A stretch of 64,000 bases of DNA from Shewanella putrefaciens (GTDB taxonomy: Bacteria; Pseudomonadota; Gammaproteobacteria; Enterobacterales; Shewanellaceae): NCBI RefSeq assembly GCF_016406325.1, contig NZ_CP066370.1, positions 620,001 through 684,000 on the forward strand. The letters are read 5' to 3'. Below are positions 38,149 to 49,019 of the stretch, piece after piece (position 1 is the first letter of the stretch; the number at the start of each line of letters is the position of its first letter). A model generated the notes under the pieces. The model was not told where the DNA came from, did not search any database, and worked only from the letters and a program-made list of their open reading frames with translations. Made by a program: the position numbers and the translations under genes.

Positions 38149-38406
38149 ATGGAATGCAGCTTAATCGAACAGATTTTACGTGATGCGTTAGGGCTTGAAG
38201 AAGTTCACGCAAGCTCGGATGGTAGCCATTATAAAGTCATCGCCGTAGGTGAGTGCTTTGATGGTATGAGCCGAGTTAAACAGCAACAAGCCATTTATGC
38301 ACCACTCACTGCACACATTGCCAGCGGTGAATTACATGCATTAACGATCAAAACTTTCACGCCGACTCAATGGAAACGCGAAAAAGTTTTCAACATGCCT
38401 AGCTAG
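38149..38406 (+). CDS. ibaG: BolA-family protein IbaG
   Basis: 85 residues from ATG 38149. BolA fold: SLIEQILRDALGLEEVHASSDGSHYKVI, with His in the conserved loop and FDGMSRVKQQQAIY. IbaG binds [2Fe-2S] with monothiol glutaredoxin and is linked to acid resistance. It lies between mlaB and murA, as in E. coli. Confidence 0.94.
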   Translation: MECSLIEQILRDALGLEEVHASSDGSHYKVIAVGECFDGMSRVKQQQAIYAPLTAHIASGELHALTIKTFTPTQWKREKVFNMPS

Positions 38407-39675
<1,269 letters not shown>

Positions 39676-39699
39676 CTTCAGCGTCGAATTGGCTCCAAT

Positions 39700-39727
39700 A
39701 AAAAACCAGCGTAATGCTGGTTTTTTA
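39700..39727 (+). terminator. Rho-independent terminator after murA
   Basis: AAAAAACCAGC and GCTGGTTTTTT form an 11-bp stem with a GTAAT loop, T-rich on the right. Confidence 0.92.
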
Positions 39728-40103
39728 TTGCGCTCAATTTAGCTCTGCTAAAAGGGAAGGGATAGAAGTGTGCTGCGTTTTGCGCGGAATTATCTTCATT
39801 TCGAATAAACAAAAGTAATGAAAAATTCGAATGGACAATAGGTTTCAATATGCAGATATGTCGATAGGCATCGGTTTATTGGCTAATCGCGATTCGTATA
39901 GGAATATCAATTAATCATGTATTTAGTTCTACTTTTTTATCGTGATGTAAAGAAATAGAAGTATAGATACCTAGATGTCTATATATCTAAATGATCTATT
40001 ATTCATTATCGTTATATCAAATAGTTATTAAATCATTATCCCTCAACTGGTAAAGGCATAGAATCCGACTCATACAAAGCATTTCATTAAATGGGAGTCA
40101 TGG
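39728..40103. other. AT-rich gene-free region
   Basis: 376 bases rich in AT with short TA-rich palindromes (around 39970-40020, for example TAGATGTCTA). It presumably holds the promoter of the oxygenase gene. No gene recognised. Confidence 0.4.
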
Positions 40104-41108
40104 ATGGAACAATTACCGATATTGAATTTAAGTGATTGGTATGCGGGTGGGCAACGTCGTAACGCCTTCATCACTAAGCTTGCCGATGCCGCTAGAAGAA
40201 TTGGTTTTTTCTACCTAACTGGACATGGTCTTGGCCTCGCTAGACAGCAGCAAGTACTTCAGTTAGCGGCAGATTTCTTTGCGTTGCCCGTTGCAGATAA
40301 ACTTGCGGTAAAAATGGCTAACACGCCGCATTTTCGAGGTTATACCCGTTTACAAGGTGAATTGACCTTAGGGAAACCGGACTGGCGGGAACAGTTTGAT
40401 ATTATGCAAGAAGAAGTCGCTAACCCTCAGCAGTCAAATGGGCCTATATGGTGGCAGCTACAGGGGCCAAATCAATGGCCATCACAATTACCACAGATGA
40501 AATCGACTTTATTGGCATGGCAACAGGATTTAGTGGATATCAGTGTCACTCTATTGAGAGCTTTTGCTGTCGCATTAGAGCAACCTGAAAGCGCCTTTGA
40601 TGCCACGATTGAAGCCGGTCCTTATCAACATATGAAGCTTATTCGCTATCCCGGCGCGGATGGACAGACTTCAGGCCAAGGTGTAGGGGCACATAAAGAT
40701 CCTGGCTATTTGACCTTAGTGCTGCAAGATAAGCAATCCGGTTTAGAGGTTCAGACTGACAACGGTTGGTTAAGCATACCGCCATTAGAAGATGCCTTTG
40801 TGGTGAATATAGGTGAATTACTTGAGTTGGCTTCTAATGGGTATTTAAAGGCAACCAACCATAGGGTGACAAGCCCGCCTGCTGGGGTCGAGCGCTACTC
40901 GTGCGCCTTTTTTATGGCGGCGCAGTTGAATGCGACAGTCCCTTTGTTACCTTTGCCAAAGCATCTGGCGAACCAAGCTCAAGGACCGGCAAGTGATCCA
41001 TTAAATCCACTTTTCCACCAAGTGGGCCAGAACGTATTAAAAGGGCGTTTACGCTCTCATCCCGACGTTGCTCAAGCGCATTACGCCTCATTCGCTCATG
41101 CCATTTAA
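40104..41108 (+). CDS. 2-oxoglutarate/Fe(II)-dependent oxygenase (isopenicillin-N-synthase type)
   Basis: 334 residues. The N-terminal DIOX_N part (LPILNLSDWYAGG, RRIGFFYLTGHGL) precedes the catalytic 2OG-Fe domain. The iron ligands are His and Asp in GVGAHKDPGYLTLV and the distal His in KATNHRVTSPP; the 2OG-binding Arg/Ser pair is in ERYSCAFF. It likely hydroxylates or oxidises a small molecule; family members act on amino acids, nucleobases or hormones. It sits 18 bases before a PLP-dependent trans-sulfuration-type enzyme, so the pair probably works on one sulfur or amino-acid substrate. Substrate not known. Confidence 0.9.
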   Translation: MEQLPILNLSDWYAGGQRRNAFITKLADAARRIGFFYLTGHGLGLARQQQVLQLAADFFALPVADKLAVKMANTPHFRGYTRLQGELTLGKPDWREQFDIMQEEVANPQQSNGPIWWQLQGPNQWPSQLPQMKSTLLAWQQDLVDISVTLLRAFAVALEQPESAFDATIEAGPYQHMKLIRYPGADGQTSGQGVGAHKDPGYLTLVLQDKQSGLEVQTDNGWLSIPPLEDAFVVNIGELLELASNGYLKATNHRVTSPPAGVERYSCAFFMAAQLNATVPLLPLPKHLANQAQGPASDPLNPLFHQVGQNVLKGRLRSHPDVAQAHYASFAHAI

Positions 41109-41126
41109 TGGTTATTAGGATCTATT

Positions 41127-42287
41127 ATGCAATTTAAAACTAAATTACTTCACACCCATTATGCCGCTGATAACTCGACGGGCGCGCTTACAACTCCTAT
41201 CTATCAAAGTAGCACCTTCGCCTACGGTAGTGCCGAGGATGGTCGAGCCCGTTTTGCTGGTGAGCAACCGGGCTTTATCTACAGTCGCATGGCGAATCCG
41301 ACAGTGCAGGCGCTTGAATATCAATTAGCACAACTGGAAGGGGCTGATGAAGCACTCGTTGTTGCGAGTGGGATGGCGGCAATCAGCAGTATTTTCTATG
41401 CCTTAGCCAGCCAAGGTGATGAAATCGCATTTATCGACCCCGTATATGGTGGCACTGCGGCATTTTTAATCCAAACGTTAACTCGCGCGGGTATTACCGT
41501 GCGCCGTTATCAAGACGATGATCATTTATTGGCAGAGATTACCGCCGAAACAAAAATTATTTTATTTGAGCCCATCACCAATCCGACCTTAAAAGTCAGT
41601 GACTACCGTAAGGTTAAGCTTGCCGCCGAAAAAGTGGGCGCTATAACCATTTGTGATAATACGTTTTTAACCCCGTATTTATTCAAACCGCTGGAACATG
41701 GCATTGATATCGTGATGCACAGTGCCACTAAGTATCTAAGTGGTCATGGCGATTTGATCGCCGGAGTTGTTGCTGGACCTAAGGCATTAATGCAACCTAT
41801 TCGCACTATAGCGCTTAAACATATCGGCGCCGCGATTGGGCCACAGGAAGCTTATTTATTACAGCGAGGCTTACGTACCTTAGCACTGAGAATGGATGCT
41901 CATCTTGCGGGCGCGGCTAAGGTCGCCGCTTTTCTTGCAACCCATCCGAGCGTTACAAAAGTTTATTACCCTGGGCTAGCAGAGGATCAAGGTCATCAAG
42001 TTCTGAGTGAAACAATCAATGCCTTTGGCGGTATGGTGAGTATTGAGCTCGAAGGCGGTTTTAACCGAGCGGCGCAGTTTTTAGATCATTTGAACTTGTT
42101 TACTCAAGCGGTCAGTTTAGGTGACTTAGAGAGCCTTGCCTGTCATCCAGCTAGCACCACCCATGCTGCTATGGATGCTGCGAGTCGGCTAGCTTCAGGG
42201 GTGAATGACAACCTGATTAGATTGAGCATTGGTGTGGAAGATCCTCAAGATTTGATTGCCGATCTTGAGCAAGCCTTAGTGTTTTAA
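41127..42287 (+). CDS. Cys/Met-metabolism PLP enzyme (trans-sulfuration family)
   Basis: 386 residues. Conserved blocks: TTPIYQSSTFAYG, FIYSRMANPTVQALE, the PLP-stacking region, the Schiff-base lysine in HSATKYLSGHGDLIAG and the closing LIRLSIGVEDPQDL. The family includes cystathionine gamma-synthase, beta- and gamma-lyases and methionine gamma-lyase. At the place where methionine gamma-lyases carry a key cysteine (YGCT), this protein has VYGGTAAF, so a strict methionine gamma-lyase label is doubtful. It is co-transcribed with the upstream oxygenase. Confidence 0.9.
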   Translation: MQFKTKLLHTHYAADNSTGALTTPIYQSSTFAYGSAEDGRARFAGEQPGFIYSRMANPTVQALEYQLAQLEGADEALVVASGMAAISSIFYALASQGDEIAFIDPVYGGTAAFLIQTLTRAGITVRRYQDDDHLLAEITAETKIILFEPITNPTLKVSDYRKVKLAAEKVGAITICDNTFLTPYLFKPLEHGIDIVMHSATKYLSGHGDLIAGVVAGPKALMQPIRTIALKHIGAAIGPQEAYLLQRGLRTLALRMDAHLAGAAKVAAFLATHPSVTKVYYPGLAEDQGHQVLSETINAFGGMVSIELEGGFNRAAQFLDHLNLFTQAVSLGDLESLACHPASTTHAAMDAASRLASGVNDNLIRLSIGVEDPQDLIADLEQALVF

Positions 42288-42668
42288 TGGTGTCCAATTG
42301 GATACGGCTGTAGGAGAGCAATAAAGTCTCAATCCTGAGTATTAAAGTATCATACTAAAATGGCGGCGATAACATCGGTACGCTGCCATTTCTAAATCGA
42401 AAATGCCCCAAAGCATGCCATGGCTCAAATGTCAGCCCTTTGTTATCTGTTAACTAGAGAGACAAAACGTAATTAATACCAAAAAGAAAAACCTGATCAT
42501 GAGAGATTTCAACACTCGTTACGGTGAATCAGATTTACCTAGTTTGGTTTACATATTAAAATTTCGCGCAATTTACCCCGTATCAAAGGGATTGCGTTGG
42601 TAACAGTTGTTCTTTTATGTAGTTCTACATGATAAGAATTTTCTTATGAATAAAAGAGTAATGATAAA
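42288..42668. other. Gene-free region with one hairpin
   Basis: AATGGCGGCG (42359-42368) and CGCTGCCATT (42381-42390) form a 9-of-10 stem that could end the PLP-enzyme transcript, though only a weak T tract follows. The rest is AT-rich with no recognised gene. Confidence 0.45.
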
Positions 42669-42941
42669 TTGTCTTATAAAAAATTTAACGCATATTTGAA
42701 CGCAAACATGCGGACCTTTGAAATGGTTGGTGTTCTAATGCGAATATTTAGTTTCTCACTTGTCAGTTGGCTTGGCCCTGAAAGTCCTTTTATGTTTGTA
42801 TGGATTTTCAACACGATAGATGCTGTTTTGCTAACATGGTGTGCCGCTTTACGCAAAGATGCCGCTTACACGTTACTCAATGGTTTTTGGATTTTGATTG
42901 GTATTGTAGGGATCGCAAGAGCTGGCGGATTGATTCACTAA
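42669..42941 (+). CDS. Small membrane protein of unknown function
   Basis: 90 residues from TTG 42669, with AAAAGAG ten bases upstream; ATG 42711 (MRTFEMVGVLMRIF) would give a shorter version. Three hydrophobic segments: about 20-38, 40-60 and 68-85. It looks like a compact inner-membrane protein (AAYTLLNGFWILIGIVGIAR). No family named. It stands alone in an AT-rich, gene-poor region. Confidence 0.55.
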   Translation: MSYKKFNAYLNANMRTFEMVGVLMRIFSFSLVSWLGPESPFMFVWIFNTIDAVLLTWCAALRKDAAYTLLNGFWILIGIVGIARAGGLIH

Positions 42942-43553
42942 TTTTTCTAGTTTATGTCAGTGAATCACTCTAGGTCAGACCGATTCACGCTATCGCCTAA
43001 AATCCGCTCTAGCACCCTGTTTACGGCTATTCTTGGGCGTTTTTCCCTTAAGATGAATCAAAGAGTGACAACTGCCTTGAAAAACACCGAACGTGTCAAG
43101 GCAGCGAATGTTCAGGGTAACCTGTATGAATCTTTATTTCTGGTTACGTATCATTAAAATGGTACGAACAGGGTTACTTGATCGTTTGGTATGATACTTA
43201 TTACTCTCCAACAACGTCATTCAGCAATTGAAACTTGAGTATTTCGTATAGACGATTTATCAATTGAAATACATGATAGCCATGACTATTAAGGATATAA
43301 ATAAAACTTTTTCAGCTTCTGTTTTAGATTTACATAGTATCAATATAAAAACAAGTCAATAACTGAAAGAGTCATTATGCATGCTGCAACAACCCTTACC
43401 ATTATATAAATAATTAAATATTCTAATTTGATATATATAAAAATAAACTTTAGCTTTGTATTTGTGATGAACTGTTTATAATGTTATTTCTAATCATATG
43501 TAAGTCACATTAATAGAGATGAATATCGCGTAACATTGTTCATATAAGGTTAA

Positions 43554-43643
43554 GGCAAGGCCGAATAGGATGTATTATCGCTGATACGATTTAGAATAGT
43601 TACCTAAAAACAAAAATGTAACCTCTTTATTTTCGGCCTTGCC
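43554..43643. repeat. Hairpin-ended element, family member 3 (90 bp)
   Basis: Perfect 12-bp terminal inverted repeats GGCAAGGCCGAA (43554-43565) and TTCGGCCTTGCC (43632-43643). The inner left part continues TAGGATGTATTATCGCT, aligning with the reversed right end of the 152-bp element at 22934 (GGATGGGTATCTATTATCGC). This shows that two distant loci share one element family. No coding content. Confidence 0.6.
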
Positions 43644-43761
43644 ACTTATTAATTACAGTTAAACTACTATGGCTAAAGCCTTTCTGGTGATGAAAAAACT
43701 TTAAATACTTGTCTGCCTTTCACATTAAAAATGCAATTAATTTATAATGTTATACTTAACC

Positions 43762-43786
43762 GCAAGGCAGGATAGGGTTTATTGAG
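43762..43786 (+). repeat. Partial copy of the hairpin-ended element's left end
   Basis: GCAAGGCAGGATAGGG plus TTTATTGAG aligns with the left end of the element at 43554 with about 18 of 22 identical bases. I find no matching right end nearby, so it is a solo end or remnant. Confidence 0.4.
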
Positions 43787-44184
43787 ATGTCAAGATGGGT
43801 TAATAACCTTAAAGTAGTGAAGTTTCTATAATAAGGTGTTGAATTACAATTCAGCATTGAACAGTTTTTACAAGGTTTGAGATATACTCCTCTCCCCGGT
43901 AGAGTATAAATGGTGCCCCCATCATCACTTAGCTCATTCCTTGTTTTTTATTCTATACTAAGTAGCAAAATCTACGCTACTTCAAAAGTAATTGTTATAA
44001 TTAAAGAATATAGCTAAAGTGTGACTCAGCTTAAGGTAATAAATATTAGCATAGGATGATAACCGTATTGGCGTTACATATATTAAGATCTAAACACCAC
44101 TCACGAAAATAAATAATTTAAGTTGAAAACTCATATGAGTTTTCAACAAATGTTCATTTCCTTGAGCTTATCCAGTATTACCCG

Positions 44185-45249
44185 TTAAATGCCTTCCCCT
44201 AAAAAGACTTTGGTATAGCGCGGCTGGATCCAAGCGCTATCACCTTTGTTTATGCCAAGTTGTTTAAATTGCACTTTAGATAATTCAACATGGATCAGTT
44301 GGTTATCTAGCTCAGTTAGGACTTCTAATCTTACTGCTGGGCCAACGATGGTCACTAAGTCTAAACTGACTTTAAGGGCATTTTCAGTTGGTTGTGTCAG
44401 TACTTCGATTTCGTGTGGGCGCACATAGGCTAAGCCTTGTTGCTCTTCACTAATCGTGTGCTCTGGTGAGGAAATGTGGATATTGCCTATAGTGCTATGC
44501 CCTTGTTTTACCCTGGCATGAAATAGGTTCACATTGCCAAGAAACTCGTACACAAAAGGATTGCTTGGATTGTCATAGACTTCTTCTGGCGTACCTTGCT
44601 GCTCGATACGACCTTGATTCATCACCACGATTTTATCTGCGACTTCGAGTGCTTCTTCCTGATCATGGGTCACAAATACGGTAGTGACATTAATCTCATC
44701 GTGTAAACGTCTTAACCAGCGGCGTAATTCTGCGCGGACTTTTGCATCGAGCGCGCCAAAGGGTTCGTCTAACAGTAGAACCTTAGGTTCGACAGCAAGT
44801 GCGCGGGCGAGAGCGATACGTTGCCTTTGACCGCCTGAAAGTTGTGATGGATAGCGATTAGCAGTCCAATCTAATTGGACGAGTTTGAGTAATGAATGCA
44901 CCTTATCGGCAATTTCAACCTTACTCGGCCGTGTCTTTCGTGGTCGGACTGTGAGCCCATAGGCGACATTTTCGAATACAGTCATATGTTTAAATAGGGC
45001 GTAATGTTGGAATACAAAACCGACACCGCGTTCACTCACATGCTGTGTGGTGATGTCTTCGCCATTAAATCTGACTATGCCACTGTCGGCCTGTTCGAGT
45101 CCGGCAATAATCCTGAGTAACGTTGTTTTGCCTGAGCCGGATGGACCTAAAAGGGCCGTCAGCTCTCCGGTTTTGATCTCTAAATTGACCGAGTCAACGG
45201 CAACAAAATCACTAAAACGCTTATTAACTTGTTGAATGTGTATGCTCAT
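44185..45249 (-). CDS. cysA: Sulfate/thiosulfate ABC transporter ATPase CysA
   Basis: 354 residues. Walker [10 protein letters not shown], signature QLSGGQRQR, Walker [13 protein letters not shown], and a C-terminal TOBE-like domain (~235-354). It powers uptake of sulfate and thiosulfate with CysT and CysW. Last gene of the operon sbp-cysT-cysW-cysA on the minus strand. Confidence 0.97.
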   Translation of the reverse strand: MSIHIQQVNKRFSDFVAVDSVNLEIKTGELTALLGPSGSGKTTLLRIIAGLEQADSGIVRFNGEDITTQHVSERGVGFVFQHYALFKHMTVFENVAYGLTVRPRKTRPSKVEIADKVHSLLKLVQLDWTANRYPSQLSGGQRQRIALARALAVEPKVLLLDEPFGALDAKVRAELRRWLRRLHDEINVTTVFVTHDQEEALEVADKIVVMNQGRIEQQGTPEEVYDNPSNPFVYEFLGNVNLFHARVKQGHSTIGNIHISSPEHTISEEQQGLAYVRPHEIEVLTQPTENALKVSLDLVTIVGPAVRLEVLTELDNQLIHVELSKVQFKQLGINKGDSAWIQPRYTKVFLGEGI

Positions 45250-45276
45250 AATGCTCTGTTCCCAAGGACGTTGCGT

Positions 45277-46128
45277 TTAGTTAATTTGATGTTTGCGCTC
45301 ATCTTTCCATTCCACAACGCTTTTGAGCACGATAGTGACCAGTGCTAAACCAGTGAACAGGGACGACACGGCAAACGCGGCCGTAAACATGTATTCGTTA
45401 TAAAGCACTTCTATGTGTAACGGCATAGTATTGGTCTCACCGCGAATGCGTCCAGAGACCACTGCTACCGCACCAAACTCGCCCATAGCACGGGCATTAC
45501 ATAGGATCACTCCATAGAGTAAGCCCCACTTAATGTTCGGCAGTGTGACGTACCAAAAAGTCTTTAAACCACTGGCACCTAAGGTGAGTGAGGCTTCTTC
45601 TTCATCTTTGCCCTGTTGCTGCATCAGTGGGATAAGTTCACGGGCAATAAAGGGTAAAGTGCCGAACATGATGACAATGACTATGCCCGGAACGGCAAAA
45701 ATCACTTTTAAATCATGGGCAGCAAGCCAAGGCCCAAACCAGCCTTGGGCACCGAAGAGGATCACAAAAATCAGCCCGACCACGACGGGTGAAATGGCGA
45801 AGGGCATGTCGATTATCGAGATCAGTATGGTTTTGCCTCTAAACTCAAATTTAGCAATGGCCCAAGCGATGGCGACACCAAAAATAGCATTGGTGGGTAC
45901 AACAATAATTAACACTAACAAGGTGAGGCGAATGGAAGCGAGCGCATCGGGATCGGTCACAGCTTGCCACCAGACCTTGAGACCCGCTTCGAAGGCGCCG
46001 TAGAGCACAACCGCTAATGGCAAAACCAGAAACAGTGCGAGAAAGCTTAATGCGATCCCGATTAAACTCCACTTTATCCAAGGGGCCTCAGTGGTAGCTT
46101 GATAATTTACAGTCGATATTTGGCCCAT
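45277..46128 (-). CDS. cysW: Sulfate/thiosulfate ABC permease CysW
   Basis: 283 residues with six membrane helices and the EAA loop (ELIPLMQQQGKDEEEASLTLGASG). It pairs with CysT in the inner membrane. It lies four bases after cysT and 27 before cysA. Confidence 0.96.
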   Translation of the reverse strand: MGQISTVNYQATTEAPWIKWSLIGIALSFLALFLVLPLAVVLYGAFEAGLKVWWQAVTDPDALASIRLTLLVLIIVVPTNAIFGVAIAWAIAKFEFRGKTILISIIDMPFAISPVVVGLIFVILFGAQGWFGPWLAAHDLKVIFAVPGIVIVIMFGTLPFIARELIPLMQQQGKDEEEASLTLGASGLKTFWYVTLPNIKWGLLYGVILCNARAMGEFGAVAVVSGRIRGETNTMPLHIEVLYNEYMFTAAFAVSSLFTGLALVTIVLKSVVEWKDERKHQIN

Positions 46129-46132
46129 AGAC

Positions 46133-46957
46133 TTAACCTCTTTTACTCGCCCACCACTGTAGGCTATTAATTAATAACAATAAGAGGAAAGCTGCTGCGA
46201 GCATGACCACGCCGATAGCCGCAGCGCCGTTATAGTCATATTGCTCAGCTTTGGACACTATCAGTAGCGGAGTGATTTCGGTGCGATAGGGCAAATTGCC
46301 CGAGATAAAAATGACGGAACCATATTCGCCTACTGCACGTGCAAAGGCTAAGGCGTAACCCGTTAATAATGCAGGTAATACCGCAGGTAGGATCACTCTT
46401 CTTATGGTGGTTAATCGATTAGCACCGAGGGATGCTGAGGCTTCTTCAAGTTCCTTTGAAAAGTCTGCTAAAACCGGTTGTACTGTTCGTACGACAAAGG
46501 GCAATCCAATGTAAGTTAAGGCAATCACAACACCAATTTGACTGTAGGCCACTTTAATGCCCCATAAATGTAAATATTGACCTACCCACCCGGTAGTCGA
46601 ATAAAGCGTTACGAGCGCGATACCTGCGACAGCCGTCGGTAAGGCAAAAGGCAGATCGACTAAAGCATCGACGACTTTTTTACCCAAAAATTGATAACGT
46701 ACTAACACCCAAGCGACAAGAGTCCCAAAAATGGCATTAATGCTGGCGCCAATAAAAGACGCCGTAAATGACAGCTTGTATGAGGCTACAACCTGAGGAT
46801 GACTAATTGCGACCCAAAAGTCAGCCCAACTCATTTGCAGCGTAAACAGAACTAATCCGGCTACAGGAATAAGAAACAGCAAACTTAAATATAAAACTGA
46901 GAAGCCTAAGGTAATACCAAATCCAGGTAGCACAGATTTTATGACAACCTTGCTCAT
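46133..46957 (-). CDS. cysT: Sulfate/thiosulfate ABC permease CysT (CysU)
   Basis: 274 residues with six membrane helices. The EAA loop (VLADFSKELEEASASLGANR) and VGEYGSVIFISGNLP are family hallmarks. It is the first permease gene after the binding-protein gene, 68 bases downstream. Confidence 0.96.
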   Translation of the reverse strand: MSKVVIKSVLPGFGITLGFSVLYLSLLFLIPVAGLVLFTLQMSWADFWVAISHPQVVASYKLSFTASFIGASINAIFGTLVAWVLVRYQFLGKKVVDALVDLPFALPTAVAGIALVTLYSTTGWVGQYLHLWGIKVAYSQIGVVIALTYIGLPFVVRTVQPVLADFSKELEEASASLGANRLTTIRRVILPAVLPALLTGYALAFARAVGEYGSVIFISGNLPYRTEITPLLIVSKAEQYDYNGAAAIGVVMLAAAFLLLLLINSLQWWASKRG

Positions 46958-47025
46958 ATCATTATTCCGTAGCGAGATAAGTGAAACTCATGGGCGGTTT
47001 CGTATTAATGAAACCGCGTAAAAGA

Positions 47026-48039
47026 TTACTTGCTAATCTTGGTTAAAATAGAATCGAATTGACCACCATCATTAAAATGCGTTTTTTGTGCTTTGTTCCA
47101 GCCACCAAAAACCTCATCAATGGTAAAGAGCTTCAGTTGTGGAAACTTGTCTTTGTATTGCAACGCAATGTCTGGGTTTGTCGGGCGATAAAAGTGTTTT
47201 GCGGCTAAGTGTTGTGCTTCATCAGTATAGAGATGTGCTAAGTAAGCTTCTGCTAACTTACGTGTCCCTTTGCGATCGACATTTTTATCTACCACTGTCA
47301 CTGGTGGCTCGGCAAGAATACTGACACTGGGAACAATGATTTCAAATTCACCTTTTCCTAACTCCTCAACGGATAATATGGCTTCATTTTCCCAAGCGAT
47401 GAACACATCGCCAATTTTACGCTGTACAAAGGTATTGGTTGCGCCACGGGCGCCAGAGTCCAGCACAGGTACGTTTTTATAAATCTGAGTGACAAACTCT
47501 AACGCTTTTTCTTCTGAGCCGTATTGCTTCAGTGCATAACCCCAAGCGGCGAGATAGTTCCAGCGCGCCCCGCCTGAAGTCTTAGGATTTGGGGTAATGA
47601 CCTCTACACCTTCTCGAACTAAGTCATTCCAGTCATGGATATTTTTGGGATTTCCCTTGCGAACCAATAGCACTATGGTCGAGGTATAGGGCGAGCTATT
47701 GTGTGGCAGGCGACTTTGCCAATTTTCAGGAATTAAATCCGCTTTTTGCCTTAATGCATCAACGTCATAGGCCAGTGCCAGAGTGACAACATCCGCTTCT
47801 AATCCATCAATAACTGAGCGAGCTTGCGAGCCTGAACCACCATGAGATTGACGTATGGTTGGGGCTTTATGGCCCTGTTTTTGCCAATATTGGCTGAAGA
47901 TTTGGTTATATTCCCGATAGAATTCACGGGTTGGATCATAGGAAACATTCAATAGCGTATCTTCAGCGAGTGCGAGAAAACTAGCCGAGGCCAAAACTAA
48001 GGTGAGTGTTGCTTTTTGTAGGTGAGATAAAATATTCAT
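47026..48039 (-). CDS. sbp: Sulfate-binding protein Sbp/CysP type
   Basis: 337 residues with a signal peptide ([18 protein letters not shown]). Conserved: [61 protein letters not shown] and the closing [10 protein letters not shown]. It binds sulfate (and perhaps thiosulfate) for CysTWA. Overall it resembles Sbp more than CysP. Confidence 0.92.
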   Translation of the reverse strand: MNILSHLQKATLTLVLASASFLALAEDTLLNVSYDPTREFYREYNQIFSQYWQKQGHKAPTIRQSHGGSGSQARSVIDGLEADVVTLALAYDVDALRQKADLIPENWQSRLPHNSSPYTSTIVLLVRKGNPKNIHDWNDLVREGVEVITPNPKTSGGARWNYLAAWGYALKQYGSEEKALEFVTQIYKNVPVLDSGARGATNTFVQRKIGDVFIAWENEAILSVEELGKGEFEIIVPSVSILAEPPVTVVDKNVDRKGTRKLAEAYLAHLYTDEAQHLAAKHFYRPTNPDIALQYKDKFPQLKLFTIDEVFGGWNKAQKTHFNDGGQFDSILTKISK

Positions 48040-48127
48040 ACCGAAATCCTCATATTATTTAATAAGGCTTCCGGTTGACCGGTCAGCGATGTGGTCTAAC
48101 TGTGTTGATTGGGTGGTAAATTTCGTT

Positions 48128-48301
48128 TTATTTCGACGGCGTAACTTGGTCTAAACGAATTTTTTCTTTCTTTTCTAATTGCACTAATTTCCCATGGTGA
48201 AAGGTTAATTCCACTGTCCCAAACTCAATTCTACCCAGTAGTTTTTCTAAACTATTGACGAGCAAGGGGATCACGGTCTGTAGATCTTCTTTGGTTGCCA
48301 T
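48128..48301 (-). CDS. DUF2292 (YezD-like) small protein
   Basis: 57 residues from ATG 48301 with AAGGA before it; the longer in-frame start lacks an RBS. The product has the DUF2292 pattern GTVELTFHHGKLVQLEKKEKIRL. Such proteins are commonly encoded next to sulfate or sulfur-assimilation genes, and here it lies 88 bases upstream of sbp on the same strand. It may be the first gene of the sulfate operon. Function unknown. Confidence 0.82.
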   Translation of the reverse strand: MATKEDLQTVIPLLVNSLEKLLGRIEFGTVELTFHHGKLVQLEKKEKIRLDQVTPSK

Positions 48302-48395
48302 ATCAGTCCTTATGTAAGTAGTTTTTGACAACGTAATTGGAATTATAATCAAATATTGATAACTAAAAAGTTACATTTTGCGATTTTATATTCTT

Positions 48396-49019
48396 TTATG
48401 TAATAAGCGTGTTTTTGGTGTTTGAGTTTGCGAGATCTTTAGACTGGCTCTGAGTTGCACTTTCTATTTGATAGATAAGATTACCAATAAGCACATCAAT
48501 GAGGGGCCACTTTCCATGTCCGGAATCGACATTAATGTGGCCACTTAACCCTAAGTTGATTGTTGGGAATCCAAATTTTTTTGCCAGTTTTGCAGCTTGA
48601 TTAAAGGGCATCCAAGGATCGTTTTCACTGGCAATGACAAGCCCTGTGACACCTAAGGGATGTTTTGGCAACAAGTGTTTGATCGTTTGAGTGCCATCGT
48701 GTTCAGGCAGAATGTGTCCATTCTCAGAAAATCGTGCTGGTGATGCTGGCGCGACTAAAATAGCTGCTGCTACCCGCTGTGGGTGACGAGCAATTGCCAA
48801 GCTTGAGGCTAAGCAACCAAAGCTGTGGGCGAGGATGAGGATTTCATCTTCGATTTGATCGATTGCGCGGCAAATGGCATTGGCCCAGATATGAATTTTA
48901 GGCTCCAATAGTGGTAAGTCATTGACCCATATAGCTGATTCATATTTTTGTGCAATCCAACTTTGCCAATGTAAAGGGCCGCTACCACCAAACCCTGGCA
49001 CAATTAATAAGGTTGCCAT
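48396..49019 (-). CDS. RBBP9/YdeN-family alpha/beta serine hydrolase
   Basis: 207 residues. It begins MATLLIVPGFGGSGPLHWQS, the YdeN/RBBP9 pattern. The catalytic Ser66 lies in LAHSFGCLAS; the Asp and His are likely those in SENDPWMPF and GLSGHINVDSGHGKWP. It is a small cytoplasmic hydrolase of unknown substrate. It precedes the DUF2292 gene, on the same strand, by 94 bases. Confidence 0.9.
   Translation of the reverse strand: MATLLIVPGFGGSGPLHWQSWIAQKYESAIWVNDLPLLEPKIHIWANAICRAIDQIEDEILILAHSFGCLASSLAIARHPQRVAAAILVAPASPARFSENGHILPEHDGTQTIKHLLPKHPLGVTGLVIASENDPWMPFNQAAKLAKKFGFPTINLGLSGHINVDSGHGKWPLIDVLIGNLIYQIESATQSQSKDLANSNTKNTLIT

Larger units (their letters stand above)
42942..44184. other. 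AT-rich gene-poor stretch (1.2 kb)
   Basis: No supported gene. It contains a perfect 9-bp inverted repeat (CTGCCTTGA/TCAAGGCAG, 43072-43104), the third hairpin-ended element (43554-43643) and a partial copy (43762-43786). The AT content rises from about 43.2 kb on. Such a region between two operons suggests acquired or decaying DNA. Confidence 0.5.

Noticed and set aside
41127..42287. Firm naming as methionine gamma-lyase (mdeA)
   Set aside because: The cysteine typical of that enzyme is replaced by glycine (YGGT), so only the family is stated.
42954..43157. 67-residue open frame
   Set aside because: No RBS, no family likeness, and it spans the 43072 hairpin; probably chance.
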